A stretch of DNA of 64,000 bases from QHXW01 sp963768075 (lineage in GTDB: Bacteria; Acidobacteriota; Terriglobia; Bryobacterales; Bryobacteraceae), in contig CAVYHD010000002.1 of NCBI GenBank assembly GCA_963768075.1, positions 372,001 through 436,000 on the forward strand. The letters run 5' to 3'. The notes under the pieces are model-generated. The model was not told the origin of the DNA, ran no database searches, and was given only the letters and a program-made list of their open reading frames with translations. Positions 34,063 through 43,241 of the stretch are shown in pieces (positions within the stretch are counted from its first letter, which is position 1; each line of letters opens with the position of its first letter). The translations under genes and the position numbers were made by a program.

Positions 34063-36398
34063 TCAGGGCGCGGGGCTTTCGTCGAGCCGCAGCCGGGCAA
34101 GCGTGCCGCTCATACTCAGTTGGCGCGAGCCGTTCGACACCTGAATGAGCAGCCGTCCGTCGTCCTGCATGGCGCCCCGCCCCAGATAGAGCTCGTCGCC
34201 GGCCGAGATTCGTAAATCGGTGAAGCTGAGGCGCGGGGCAGGCTCAGCCCATCGGAGCGCGTAGCACCCGGAGACGGAGTCGAACTGATCGAGCGGCGCG
34301 CCGTCGAACGACTGCCCGATAAAGGATCCGTCGGACCGCAGATTTGCGAGGAGCGCCATTCCGGTCCCGCTGGTATCCAGCGCCGCCTCCGCATCGAACG
34401 TTCCGCCATTCCACTCAACCGACTTCATCTGCCCCGCCAGGCGGTAGACCGGATCGTTGCCTCGCAGATCGATGGTGAGCCGTCCGCGGATCGTGCCGTT
34501 CTGGAGTTCGCCCGCGATATCCGCCAACACTACGCTGGTTCCGGTCCAGATCAACCGCCCGCAACTTTCCGAACTTCTAAGCCGGCGAGATGCAGGGAAT
34601 CTACCGCCACGGAACCATCCACGCGCTGGTCGTAGCCACTCCGGAACCGGTGCGCGTCCAAGTCCCAGCGCTCGCGCGATGAGGCCGCGATTACGTCGAG
34701 CGTCGGTAACAGCAGAGCTTCCAGGTCCTCTGCATCGAGGTTCGCGGCCGAGATGCGAACGCGATGCGGCCGAACGGCGCCCGGTTCGTAACGGTAGTCC
34801 ACCAGCGCCTTGAGATTCCCAGCGCTCACGCGAACCTGATCCACGCAACGCGAGCGCCATCCAGCCGGGTATACGCCGAATGTACGAGAACCGGCTCCGC
34901 GAGGCCGGGCAGTGCAAACGTGGCGTCCTCCAGTTGAAACGCGCCCGACCATTCTCCCGAAGAACCGCCCGCCCGCTCGTATTGGAGCGCGCCCATCCAG
35001 ATGCCCGCCTGCACCTGCTCGAGGATCGGGACCGCCGCGAGCGCAGCCTGTGATTGCAGCCCTTCCACCTTCATCGAGTCCGTCGCGATATTCAGCTTCA
35101 GCTCACCCGTCGCCAGCGTGTAGGAGGCCTCGATCCGCGCGAGATCATCGCCCGTCGTGCGCGCCACCGCCGCCGGAAGCCGGACATGGCCGCCATCGAA
35201 CAACAGCATGGCCTGTTCGAAACGAACGGGCGGTGAGTTCGGAATGGTCACCGCCGCGTCTTGAAACGCCAGCTGACCTTGCCAGTTTCCCTGCTCCGCG
35301 TACCCGATGACGCCATCCAGCGTGCCCGCCATCCTCAGGCCGTCGGGAAGCTGCGCTCCCAGGTGCCGCGCCAGCTGCATTAACGGCTCGATTTGAAAAC
35401 GGTTCCAGTTGAGACCCAAGCCCCAGTGCGGATGCGAAAGGTAATCCGCAACACGAAAGTGCACCGCGAGCGGCGGCGCTTCCTTCGCCGCGGAGTGCGA
35501 ATCGATCTCCAACTGCTCCGCGGGAAGATTCAGGCGCCCTTCGAACTCAAACGGCCATCCGGTTCCGTGCTGTGGCAGCAGATCCCAGCGATGGACGTCT
35601 TCGATGTTCATCGCACCGTTGATGTGTAGGTTGGCGAGCGGCCCGGCTGAGATGCGCCCGCGCGGTCACCTCGCCATGCACGCCGATATCGCGGCCGTAT
35701 ATCAGGCTGATCATCTCACTGATCGCGCTGCGCTCGAGTTGCACGTTCAGATCGAGCTTTCCGCCCGGACGCCAGACGCCGGCCGCGGTGAAACTGCCAA
35801 ACCCCCGGGCTGGACGGTCGGTTCGCGCCGGTTCGCCCGAAAACTCCACCTGCCACCCGCCCGCCGCGCTCGCCGGCGGGGAGATGTCCAGATCGGCCCC
35901 CATAATATAGAACACCGACTTCGTGTCGCCGAACTTGAAGTTGATGCGCCCGGAACGTACGTGCAAGGCTGGCAGCGCGTGGAATTTCGTGCGGTGCAGC
36001 AGCTTGGTGAAGCTCCACGCGGTCGCCGGTCCCGTTTCCACGCGCGTGAGATTCACACTGGTATCCTCCAGCCGCAGCGATGCAAACTCCAGCCGGCCTA
36101 CGAGCAGCGGCCACAAGCGCGCCCGCGCCTCCAGTGACTCCACATAGGCGAATGGCTCCCGGCCAAACGCGGGATCTTCGTACACCACAACTTTACTGAC
36201 AGTGAAGCCCGGCCCCCTGAACAGATTCAAGTGGACATCCCCGAACTCCACGCGCCGGCCCAGCGCCGCCTCCAGGCCCGAGCGAATCTGTTCGGCGTAA
36301 CGATTCGCCCCCAGGAAGGGCGCGGCCATGCCGGCCACCAAAACGACTGCGCACCCGATCCCCAACCATTTCAGCGCGCGATGGGTCCAGGCTTTCAT
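34063..36398 (-). pseudogene. AsmA-family outer-membrane-biogenesis protein, three frameshifts
   Basis: From the ATG at 36398 (MKAWTHRALKWLGIGCAVVL, a membrane anchor) the chain reads as an AsmA-like protein: GLEAALGRRVEFGDVHLNLF, VVVYEDPAFG, LRLEDTSVNLTRV. It changes register at about 35643 (one extra C; then PLANLHINGAMNIEDVHRW), at about 34848 (then VDQVRVSAGNLKALVDYRY) and at about 34558 (one missing G in GCGGGCGG; then RLIWTGTSVVLADIAGELQ). Corrected, the protein is near 780 residues and ends at the stop at 34063. AsmA-type proteins span the periplasm and help move lipids to the outer membrane. The frame is otherwise free of lesions, so the shifts are recent or artificial. It converges with the hybrid kinase. 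Confidence 0.75.
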
Positions 36399-36971
36399 AC
36401 TGGACTCGAGCAGCCGGTGGTATGCTTCCGGGTCATCGATATCGTCCAGAATCCCGGCATCGGGAACATCGATGTATCGAACATCCCTCGCGTGCCGATA
36501 CAAAACGGTGCGTGCCTGATCTTCAGGCTTCAGCTCCAGAAACTCTGCGATGAACGCGCGCGCGAACAGGACCGGATGCCCGTGCTGGCCAAGGTATTGC
36601 GGGATGGCGATCGGTACCGCGGAGTCAATCAGCCGGGCGATCGTGGCGGGCTCGATATTGGGATGATCGACCGGCGTAAAAATCGCCCCTTCGGCCTCCG
36701 GCGGAATCGCGCGCAGCCCGCATTGCAGAGAGCTAAACTGCCCGGCCTGGTACCGCGGATTCAACACGAACTCCGCCTTCCCCGGAGCACGCACGCCAGC
36801 GCGGATGACTTCCGGCGTATGGCCCAGCACCACGATCACCGGAGAGCACCACGCCTCAAAACAGCGAATCAGCCGGTCGAGAAACGTTTCGCCGCGGAAT
36901 TCCAGCAGCGCCTTCGGGGAACCCATTCGGCTCGATTCCCCCGCCGCCAGAATGATTCCGGCATAGCTCAC
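36399..36971 (-). CDS. MocA/MobA-like molybdenum cofactor nucleotidyltransferase
   Basis: About 191 residues with the NTP-transferase fold: the nucleotide loop LAAGESSRMGSPKAL (residues 9-23), LQCGLRAI, and the metal Asp in FTPVDHP (about 98-104), then GHPVLF. It fits MocA, which makes molybdenum cytosine dinucleotide for the xanthine-dehydrogenase family. Start GTG 36971 overlaps the stop of xdhC (GTGA). As sequenced it has no stop and runs in frame into AsmA (ESSMKAWTH). In the next register a TGA overlaps the AsmA ATG, exactly as at most junctions here, so a lost one-base shift near its C-terminus (after about residue 188) probably created this apparent fusion. Confidence 0.75.
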
Positions 36972-37802
36972 TGCACCAGTTTCCGCGCTTCGCCCGCGAA
37001 CAGAGACTTCGAAAGAGCGCGCCAGTCAGACTCCGCGTTGCGCCGCACGGCGATCATCTCCGCCGCCACCGAAATCGCGATCTCCTCCGGCGAAATGGCG
37101 CCGATTTCCAGGCCCATGGGCGCGTGAATGCGCTCGAGGCGCTCGCGCGCCACGCCCTGCTCTTCCAGTTCCTTCGCCACGCCGATCACCTTGCGCTTGC
37201 TGCCGATCATCGCAATGTAGCGCGCTTCCGTGCCCACTGCCAGCCGCAGCACCCGCATGATCATCGCGATGCCCGCGAGTCACGATAATGAGGTAGCTCG
37301 TTTCGTTGATAGGCAGCTTGGGAAAAACCTCTTCGTATTCCTCGGCGAACACTTCGTCCGCCTCCGGAAAGCGCTCGCGGTTGGCGAAAGTGTCGCGGTT
37401 GTCGATGATCGTGGTCGCGAAACCTGCCAGCTCCGCCACCTTCGAGAGGCTTTTCGAAATATGCCCCGCGCCGAAAATGAACGCGCGCGGCGGCGGAATC
37501 ACCGGCTCCACAAAGATATCGAGCTGCCCGCCGCAAATCAGGCCGTTGTCATACGCCGCATCCTGGCCCAGATTGAAACTCAGGTGCCGCGGTTTCTCGG
37601 TCTCGATGACTTCGCGCGCCGCATTCCATACCTCGGCCTCCACGCAGCCACCGCCCACGGTGCCGATCATCGACCCATCCTCGCGCACCAGCAGCTTCGC
37701 GCTCTCGTAGCTCGGAATCGACCCCCGCACCTGCACGATCGTGGCCAGCGCCGCCTTCTGCCCAAGCCGCCGCAGCCGCACGATCTCGTCGTAAATGTCC
37801 AT
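36968..37802 (-). pseudogene. XdhC-family maturation factor, one frameshift
   Basis: The N-terminal XdhC/CoxI domain (ATIVQVRGSIPSYESAKLLV, MIGTVGGGCVEAEVW) and the start of the Rossmann domain (AFIFGAGHISKSL) read cleanly from the ATG at 37802. Near 37261 the register changes: IIVTRGHRDD is followed in the original frame by junk, while in the next frame MRVLRLAVGTEARYIAMIGSKRK continues as expected. Removing one T (in GATGATCATGCGG) restores about 277 residues. XdhC inserts or matures the sulfurated molybdenum cofactor of molybdenum hydroxylases; no such hydroxylase lies in the window. It is translationally coupled to the MocA-like gene by GTGA. Confidence 0.8.
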
Positions 37803-37832
37803 CCGTCTGAATTATAGCGAAACCGGCCTATA

Positions 37833-38027
37833 ATGACGGCGTGGACGTCGACGAGTACCTGCATGCCTCGGCATCGGGACCGAATGGATCTGGCTAGTCG
37901 ATCCCGAAGAGCGAAAAGCCATCACTTATTCCCAAGCAATCCCGCAGGCACGCTGTGCGATGTTCTGCGCCCTGTGAATCCCAAGCTCGAGATTGCTCTC
38001 AGTACGGTGTTTGAGGCGCTCAACTAA
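37833..38027 (+). pseudogene. Uma2/DUF820 nuclease remnant with an internal deletion
   Basis: About 65 codons keep only the two ends of a Uma2-family protein, which is normally near 185 residues. The head is read as VDVDEYLHAS after ATG ACG, needing a shift; the tail reads GIGTEWIWLVDPEERKAITY and then, after another shift, NPAGTLCDVLRPVNPKLEIALSTVFEALN before TAA. The missing central part, where the catalytic Asp/Glu/Lys of the restrictase-like fold sits, is gone, so it is dead. A TATAAT lies at 37829-37834 across the start. Uma2 genes are mobile and multicopy in many bacteria; this one lies next to a DUF433-DUF5615 pair. Confidence 0.65.
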
Positions 38028-38058
38028 GTCTACCGGGTTTGCGCCATACTAAATACAG

Positions 38059-38289
38059 GTGCTCGATTGGTCACAGTGCGAAGGGGTTGAGTGGGCTCCA
38101 GGCAAGCTCGGCGGCGCGTGGGTTTTCCGCGGGTCGCGTGTGCCGGTCAGCGCATTGTTTGAAAACCTCGAAGACGGCGCCACAGTCGATCACTTTCTTT
38201 CGTGGTTTCCGGGAATCGGGCGCGAGCAAATCGAAGCCGTTCTCAAACACGCCAGCAGCAGCCTCCAACCAGTGACTGCTCCGAAGTAA
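38059..38289 (+). CDS. DUF433 protein (antitoxin-like)
   Basis: 76 residues from a GTG at 38059. The family core is PGKLGGAWVFRGSRVPVSALFENLEDGATVDHFLSWFPGIGREQIEAVLKHA: a short beta element with RGSRVPV and a winged HTH-like helix pair. DUF433 proteins are commonly encoded just before DUF5615 PIN-like proteins and are proposed antitoxins. The next gene (38306) is exactly such a partner, 16 bases on. No ATG is available in frame and the ribosome site is weak. Confidence 0.75.
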   Translation: MLDWSQCEGVEWAPGKLGGAWVFRGSRVPVSALFENLEDGATVDHFLSWFPGIGREQIEAVLKHASSSLQPVTAPK

Positions 38290-38305
38290 CCGGCCGACAT
38301 TGCCA

Positions 38306-38641
38306 ATGCGTATTCTTTTCGACCAGGGCACACCCGTCCCTCTCCGGGACGCACTCGCTGGCCACGTCGTAGTGACGGCATTCGAACTAGGCTGGAACAA
38401 TCTCGAAAACGGAGAACTCCTGAGGATGGCTGAAGCCGACGGCTTCGAGGTCTTGGTCACAACCGACCAACGATTAAAATATCAACAAAACCTGCGGGGC
38501 CGGAAGATTACGGTCTTGGTTTTGACGACCACTAGTTGGCCGCGCATCCGGTGCCACGTGGAAACAGTCGTCGCCGCGATGGACGCGCTGCAGCCGGGAG
38601 ATTATCAAGAACTGGACTTCCCCTACACTCCCAGTACATGA
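38306..38641 (+). CDS. DUF5615 PIN-like protein (toxin-like)
   Basis: 111 residues from the ATG at 38306; a TTG at 38300 adds two. It has the Mut7-C/PIN-like start ILFDQGTPVPLRDALAG, the motif HVVVTAFELGWNNLENGELL, EADGFEVLVTTDQRLKYQQN, and a last strand TVLVLTTTSWP. The acidic residues D8 (ILFDQ), E36 (LENGELL) and D53 (TTDQ) sit where PIN nucleases bind metal; the usual Asp-Glu after the first strand is here Asp-Gln, so activity may be altered. Paired with the DUF433 gene. Whether this pair is a true toxin-antitoxin system is not proved for the family. Confidence 0.75.
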   Translation: MRILFDQGTPVPLRDALAGHVVVTAFELGWNNLENGELLRMAEADGFEVLVTTDQRLKYQQNLRGRKITVLVLTTTSWPRIRCHVETVVAAMDALQPGDYQELDFPYTPST

Positions 38642-38733
38642 AGTGTGAAGCAGCCTCTACATACTGGTAGCCGCCAAGAAGGGCGACCAGAGAGCGTAGC
38701 CGCAGATATGCTCCGTCTGTTACCGACTTATCG

Positions 38734-39024
38734 TCACCGACGTATCATCCTGCCGTTAACAAGATACTCTATCCGCGAAATATCGCGACCCGAAACTACT
38801 CTCGTGCTGCAGCCGTCAACGAGTATTCCCGGATCAAACCGCACCAAGAACTGGCTGCTGCTAATCGCGTCCTGAAAGCCAAATTTATCCGTTTCCGCCG
38901 ATAGGCCATCCGCGGGCGTGACAGACTGGATCGTAACACCAGGCTCGAAACATTCGGCGCCGCACGAGATAGGCACAAGGCACCGCGCGCCCAAAAGATT
39001 GTTTAACCTTGTCAATGTATTCAT
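38734..39024 (-). CDS. Small hypothetical protein
   Basis: 96 residues from an ATG at 39024: MNTLTRLNNLLGARCLVPIS, CGAECFEPGVTIQSVTPADG, FQDAISSSQFLVRFDPGILV, STRVVSGRDISRIEYLVNGR. The composition is protein-like and the frame is not explained as a shadow of another gene. It has no signal or membrane segment and three Cys near the start. I do not recognise it. It lies between the DUF5615 gene (opposite strand) and the dcd-like gene (same strand). Confidence 0.45.
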   Translation of the reverse strand: MNTLTRLNNLLGARCLVPISCGAECFEPGVTIQSVTPADGLSAETDKFGFQDAISSSQFLVRFDPGILVDGCSTRVVSGRDISRIEYLVNGRMIRR

Positions 39025-39109
39025 AAAACAATTCTACCCTTAAATGTTTGTTCGAGCGTTATCCGGCCAAACGGTCCAAAGCGGCCCAGGCAAGGGATAG
39101 GCTCCCACT

Positions 39110-40291
39110 CTACCCTCTTCTAAAATGCTTACTCAACGCCAGCCTCTGGTGTTGATAACTCGACCCGATCCCCTGCCCGTAAATCTTGCTCGGCACGCTT
39201 AGCAGACGCTCGAACACCAGGCGCCCCACCACCTGCCCATCCTCCAACAGGAAAGGCACTTCGTGGGACCGCACCTCCAGCACCGCGTGCGTGCCCTTGA
39301 TGTCGTCGGCGCCGTAACCGAAGCCTGGATCGAAGAACCCGGCGTAGTGGATGCGGAACTCGCCCACCGAGGGATCGTACGGCACCATCTCCGCCGCGAA
39401 CGAGTGCGGAATCCGCACCCTTTCCTTCGAGGCGAGAATGTAGAAATCGTCCGGATCAAGTACCAGGCTGCGCGACCGCGTGCGATGGATCGGCTCCCAG
39501 TATTCCAGCGGTTCATAATGATTGATGCGGTGCAGGTCGATGAGCGCCGTGTTGTGCCGCGCCTTGTAGCCGATGATGTCCGATCCTTCATCCCCGCTCA
39601 AGTCCACCGATAGCCACAGGCTCTTGTTCGAAATCACGGCATCGGCGGGCGATTCGTTCTCCGTGTATACCAGCGTCTCCTGCTCGTGCAGGCGCTCCAG
39701 TTCACTATCGGACGGCGGTGGATTGCCGCGCCGCAGCCGCAACTGGTTCAAGCGCGCGCCCTGCTCCACAACGATGCTGAACGTGCGCGGCACGATTTCC
39801 GTATACAGCGTGCCCTTGTACCCCGCCGGCACTCGTTCAAACTCGTTCCCGTAGTCCGTGATGAGGCGCGTGAACACGTCCAGCCGGCCCGTCGTGCTCT
39901 TCGGATTCGCCTTGCCCGAAATGTCCGCCGGCAGGTTTAACTCTTCCATCAGCGGCACAATGTACGCACAGCCGCGCTCCAGCACCGCGGGCCGCGACAG
40001 ATCCAGCTTGTACAGGTGGTTCTCCTGTAACTTATCGATCACCCGTGCATTCCGGCTGGAAAGAAAGCTGGCGCGAATGCGGTACGCCACCGCACCAATC
40101 CGCAAGTCCAGGCTCGAGGGTTGAATCTGGTCCGGCGTAACCGGCGGATTGGCCGTCACGTGCCCCGCCGCGATGAGATCCTCGATCGATTGCGACGGCA
40201 GAATGCCGGTCGTGAACGAGTGCGGACGTTCGTGCAGTTCGGCGAAAAGTAGGGAGTACTTCCGGTCATTTATCAGTCGATGGTACATCAC
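39110..40291 (-). CDS. dCTP deaminase-like protein of the long (tandem) type
   Basis: 393 residues, about twice a standard Dcd. The first half has the deaminase/dUTPase trimer pattern: GHVTANPPVTPDQIQPSSLDLRIG (Ser-Leu-Asp-Leu-Arg core), GRLDVFTRLITDYG, and GYKGTLYTEIVPRTFSIVV with the expected catalytic Glu. The second half repeats the fold more loosely (LVLDPDDFYILASKERVRIPHSF, HYAGFFDPGFGYG, LLSVPSKIYGQGIGSSYQHQ). Proteins of this length form the Dcd2 type known from alphaproteobacteria and others, giving dUTP or dUMP precursor. The start overlaps the end of pyrD by 26 bases; the first conserved residue is near 30, so the true start may be later, though no ATG or GTG is nearer. Confidence 0.8.
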   Translation of the reverse strand: MMYHRLINDRKYSLLFAELHERPHSFTTGILPSQSIEDLIAAGHVTANPPVTPDQIQPSSLDLRIGAVAYRIRASFLSSRNARVIDKLQENHLYKLDLSRPAVLERGCAYIVPLMEELNLPADISGKANPKSTTGRLDVFTRLITDYGNEFERVPAGYKGTLYTEIVPRTFSIVVEQGARLNQLRLRRGNPPPSDSELERLHEQETLVYTENESPADAVISNKSLWLSVDLSGDEGSDIIGYKARHNTALIDLHRINHYEPLEYWEPIHRTRSRSLVLDPDDFYILASKERVRIPHSFAAEMVPYDPSVGEFRIHYAGFFDPGFGYGADDIKGTHAVLEVRSHEVPFLLEDGQVVGRLVFERLLSVPSKIYGQGIGSSYQHQRLALSKHFRRG

Positions 40292-41210
40292 ACCGCAGCG
40301 TGCCGACGAGTTCCTTCACCTGCGCGATTTTTTCTTGCTTGAGAAACGCGCCCAGTTCGCGCGCGATGCGCACCGGCGCGGTTGGGTGCCAGAAGGTCGC
40401 GGTCCCCACTTCCACTGCCGTCGCGCCTGCTATCAGAAACTCCGCCGCATCTTCGCCGGTCGCGATCCCGCCCATCCCGACCACCGGGATTTTCACCGCC
40501 TTCGACGCCTGGTGCACCATGCGCAGTGCGATGGGCTTGATCGCCGGCCCCGAGAGCCCGCCGAAACCCGCTCCGATGCGCGGCCGCCGCGTGCGCGCGT
40601 CCACCGCCAGTGCGATGAAGGTATTGACCAGTGAAATCGCATCCGCGCCCGCTACTTCCGCCGCCTGCGCCAGCGGCTCGATCCGCGCCACGTTCGGAGA
40701 AAGCTTCACAATCAGCGGCCGATGCGCCGCCAGCCGAACTGTGGCCACCAACTCCGCCAACAACCCCGGATCGCTCGAGAAATAGATCCCGCCGTGCCGC
40801 GTATTTGGGCACGATACGTTTAACTCGTAAGCCGCGATGCCCGGCGCGTCCTCCAGCACCCGGACCACCTCGGTGTAATCTTCGGTGGTATAGCCGAACA
40901 CGTTCGCGAATACCGCAGTTTTGAACTGCGCCAGGCGCGGTAGCTTCTCCTTTACGAACGCCCGCACGCCGATGTTTTGCAGCCCGACTGAGTTGATCAT
41001 TCCCGCCCGCGTTTCCCAAAGGCGCGGCTCTGGATTGCCCTCGATCGGCTCGCGGGACAGGCCTTTCACCACCAGACCGCCTAGCTGGTCAAGATCGACT
41101 AGCTTCTCGAACTCAACACCATAGGCAAACGTCCCGGATGCGGCAATAATTGGGTTGCGAAGTTGGATTCCGCAGAGGCTTGTGGAGAGGGGCGCGTCCG
41201 GTGGCTTCAT
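40266..41210 (-). CDS. pyrD: Dihydroorotate dehydrogenase, class 1B (catalytic subunit)
   Basis: 314 residues from the ATG at 41210, chosen because its ATGA overlaps the phosphatase stop; the frame runs on to 41270 but that part is the other gene's C-terminus out of register. Family signatures follow: GIQLRNPIIAASGTFAYG, GGLVVKGLSREP, GMINSVGLQNIGV, the class-1 catalytic Cys in ELNVSCPNT, VKLSPNV, and the FMN-binding GMGGIATGEDAAEFLIAGA. Class 1B normally pairs with the FeS/FAD subunit PyrK, which is not in the window. It catalyses the fourth step of pyrimidine synthesis. Confidence 0.9.
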   Translation of the reverse strand: MKPPDAPLSTSLCGIQLRNPIIAASGTFAYGVEFEKLVDLDQLGGLVVKGLSREPIEGNPEPRLWETRAGMINSVGLQNIGVRAFVKEKLPRLAQFKTAVFANVFGYTTEDYTEVVRVLEDAPGIAAYELNVSCPNTRHGGIYFSSDPGLLAELVATVRLAAHRPLIVKLSPNVARIEPLAQAAEVAGADAISLVNTFIALAVDARTRRPRIGAGFGGLSGPAIKPIALRMVHQASKAVKIPVVGMGGIATGEDAAEFLIAGATAVEVGTATFWHPTAPVRIARELGAFLKQEKIAQVKELVGTLRCDVPSTDK

Positions 41211-42736
41211 GGCTCCGCCGGCGAGACCAGCGCTTCCCCCAGCACCCGCCCTGTCGCCGAAGAGGGCCACGCCGTTCCCGCCACCCGCGCTAACGTTGGG
41301 GCCAAATCAATGGATTCCACGGTGGTTTCGAACTCCTGCGTCTCGAATGGCGCACCGTAGAGAATGAGCGGAACTCTCGTATCGTAGTTGTAGAGAGAAC
41401 CGTAGGAGATTCCACGCCCCAGCCCGTAGTCCTCCACGTATTCCGGCCCGTACGCCAGCATCACATCGCCCGACCGCACGGCGTGAAAGCTGTTTCGGAA
41501 CCGTCGCAGCCAGTCCCCGGAGTGGGAACAGTCGCCGTCGGCGGTGTAATAGCCGACCACGCCGGGAATGGCCAGCGCCGCCTGCCCGGCTGCCACGCGC
41601 GCCTCCCGTAGATCGATGTAGGCCTTCTGGAGAGCGTCCAGCCGGAGATACAGGAAAGGGTAAAGGTAACGTTCGACATACAGACTCTTTCGGTCACGAA
41701 TGTCGTAGCGGGCCGAGAGGGCCTGATTGATGGTGCGGGCGACGGCTTCGCCGGGGATGGCTAATGTCGCCCTGTGGCCGTCCGGGTCCCTTGCCGCTCC
41801 GTGGGCGGCGGTGAAGGCAAAGGCGTAGGCGTGGGTGGCTAAGTTCTTGTTAAGAATGGCTAAAAGAGCTTCTACGTCACGGTCGAGGTGAAGCACCAGC
41901 TCGCGCATCAGAGGCGAGTCGGCACCCACTTCATACCCTAGGAGCGCCGAGGATCCCAGGGCGACACTCAGAAGATCCACCCCTTGACCCTGCCCGAGCT
42001 TCTCCTGAAGGATGATGTCTCCCACAAGCTTCATCTGGGCCCTCTGCCCAAACGGCGACGCCCAGTAGAGCTCTAGAAACTCCGCGGCGTGAGCCTCGTC
42101 GTACTTGAGCGTTCTGAGGGGTGGGGTAGCGTCGGTTTTGCCGAGAGCGTACCAGCCCTCATTCCGGAGCTTCTCCGGGTTGTTCGCTTCATTGAAGCTG
42201 GCCAGCCAGTCGGCGGTTTCCGCCTTACCGCGGGCCATGAATGTTCCAGCCGCATCCCTATGAAACAAATCGGCCTGAGCGCCACCCGAGAGCAGCGCGG
42301 CATCACGGCTGTCGAGGGCTGCCGCAAAAATGCGGTTGTTTGGATCGGCGACTGCGATCTGTTCGGCTAGGGTGGAGGCCTGGAGCGCTTCGGGGGCGGC
42401 CGTCACCGGCTTTCTAACCATGCGGTCGTACCAGGAGTCGGCGACGATGCCGTGGACCTGCGGGTAGGCGCCCGTCGAGACCGTCGCTAAACCACCGGAA
42501 GTAAAGGTACTTGCGGCCATCTGACATTCCGGGAAGTAGGCCCCGTCTTCTATGAGCCGCCGGAAACCGCCAGGGACTAAGAAATTGCCGAACAAATCGA
42601 GATAATCCGATCGGAATTGTTCAGCGATCAGAAGCACTATGAGTTTGGGGTGAGGACGGGCGGCTCGCGCCGTCCTTGGGATGCCAGCCAACCCCGCGGC
42701 GGCAAGGGCAGCGAAGCGTCTCCGCGATACTAACAT
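41207..42736 (-). CDS. Tat-exported alkaline-phosphatase-superfamily protein
   Basis: 509 residues. The leader MLVSRRRFAALAAAGLAGIP has a twin-arginine motif. Family signatures: LIVLLIAEQFRSDYLDLF (metal Asp region), the nucleophile region ASTFTSGGLATVSTGAYPQVHGI with Thr, FTAAHGAARDPDG (Asp/His metal site changed from the common TADHG to TAAHG), and SYGSLYNYDTRVPLILYG near the end. This is the type-I phosphodiesterase/PafA-like group. The missing Asp in the second metal motif means it may be a weak or altered enzyme. It overlaps pyrD by ATGA, so a periplasmic phosphatase-like protein and a pyrimidine enzyme share a transcript. It is divergent from the HTH gene. Confidence 0.78.
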   Translation of the reverse strand: MLVSRRRFAALAAAGLAGIPRTARAARPHPKLIVLLIAEQFRSDYLDLFGNFLVPGGFRRLIEDGAYFPECQMAASTFTSGGLATVSTGAYPQVHGIVADSWYDRMVRKPVTAAPEALQASTLAEQIAVADPNNRIFAAALDSRDAALLSGGAQADLFHRDAAGTFMARGKAETADWLASFNEANNPEKLRNEGWYALGKTDATPPLRTLKYDEAHAAEFLELYWASPFGQRAQMKLVGDIILQEKLGQGQGVDLLSVALGSSALLGYEVGADSPLMRELVLHLDRDVEALLAILNKNLATHAYAFAFTAAHGAARDPDGHRATLAIPGEAVARTINQALSARYDIRDRKSLYVERYLYPFLYLRLDALQKAYIDLREARVAAGQAALAIPGVVGYYTADGDCSHSGDWLRRFRNSFHAVRSGDVMLAYGPEYVEDYGLGRGISYGSLYNYDTRVPLILYGAPFETQEFETTVESIDLAPTLARVAGTAWPSSATGRVLGEALVSPAEP

Positions 42737-42885
42737 TTGACAAGAGTGTATCAGAGAGTATAGCTATGCTACACTCGAACTGTTTTTACACGAAGGCTCC
42801 GTGGCGCTGATTTTGAGCTAAGGTCTAAACGTTTTTTGCTTTAGGTCCGATAAGGTAGAGAGCGACCACGAGGAGGAACACGACG

Positions 42886-43200
42886 GTGGGTCACGACAAC
42901 AGCGTGCTAGGGCTAGCTTCGATCCGTCGCAACAGAGGGTTAACTCTCGAGCAGATCTCAAAGGACACGAAAATCAGTGTCCGGGCACTGCAAGCGATCG
43001 AATCAGGTGAATTCAAGAAACTACCCGGTGGGATTTACAACACCAGCTACATCCGGCAATATGCGCGGGCTATCGAATTTGATGAGTCCGAACTGCTCGC
43101 CTATTATCACTCCAAGGTGGAAATTCCAACCGAAGCGTTGCCTAGCAACCTCGATAAAGGATTGCATTTAAGAGATTTCCGGTTTCTCGTCCAACATTAA
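42886..43200 (+). CDS. RodZ-like HTH protein without a membrane domain
   Basis: 104 residues from a GTG at 42886 with a strong ribosome site GAGGAGG (9 bases upstream). The Cro/C1-type HTH is of the RodZ N-terminal class: LGLASIRRNRGLTLEQISKDTKISVRALQAIESGEFKKLPGG, then IYNTSYIRQYARAIEFDESELLAYY. RodZ itself is near 300 residues with a transmembrane helix and periplasmic domain; here the frame ends at LVQH with none of these, so it is either a truncated copy or a soluble regulator derived from RodZ. The gap upstream (42737-42885) is AT-rich with an imperfect inverted repeat. Confidence 0.75.
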   Translation: MGHDNSVLGLASIRRNRGLTLEQISKDTKISVRALQAIESGEFKKLPGGIYNTSYIRQYARAIEFDESELLAYYHSKVEIPTEALPSNLDKGLHLRDFRFLVQH

Positions 43201-43241
43201 AAAAGCGCTCCGGTTCGCGCGTGCCTTCTAGCCTGCCGTTC

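Noticed and set aside
36390..36971. True MocA-AsmA fusion gene
   Set aside because: The adjacent register has a stop overlapping the AsmA start, matching other junctions here; a missing base is simpler than a novel fusion.
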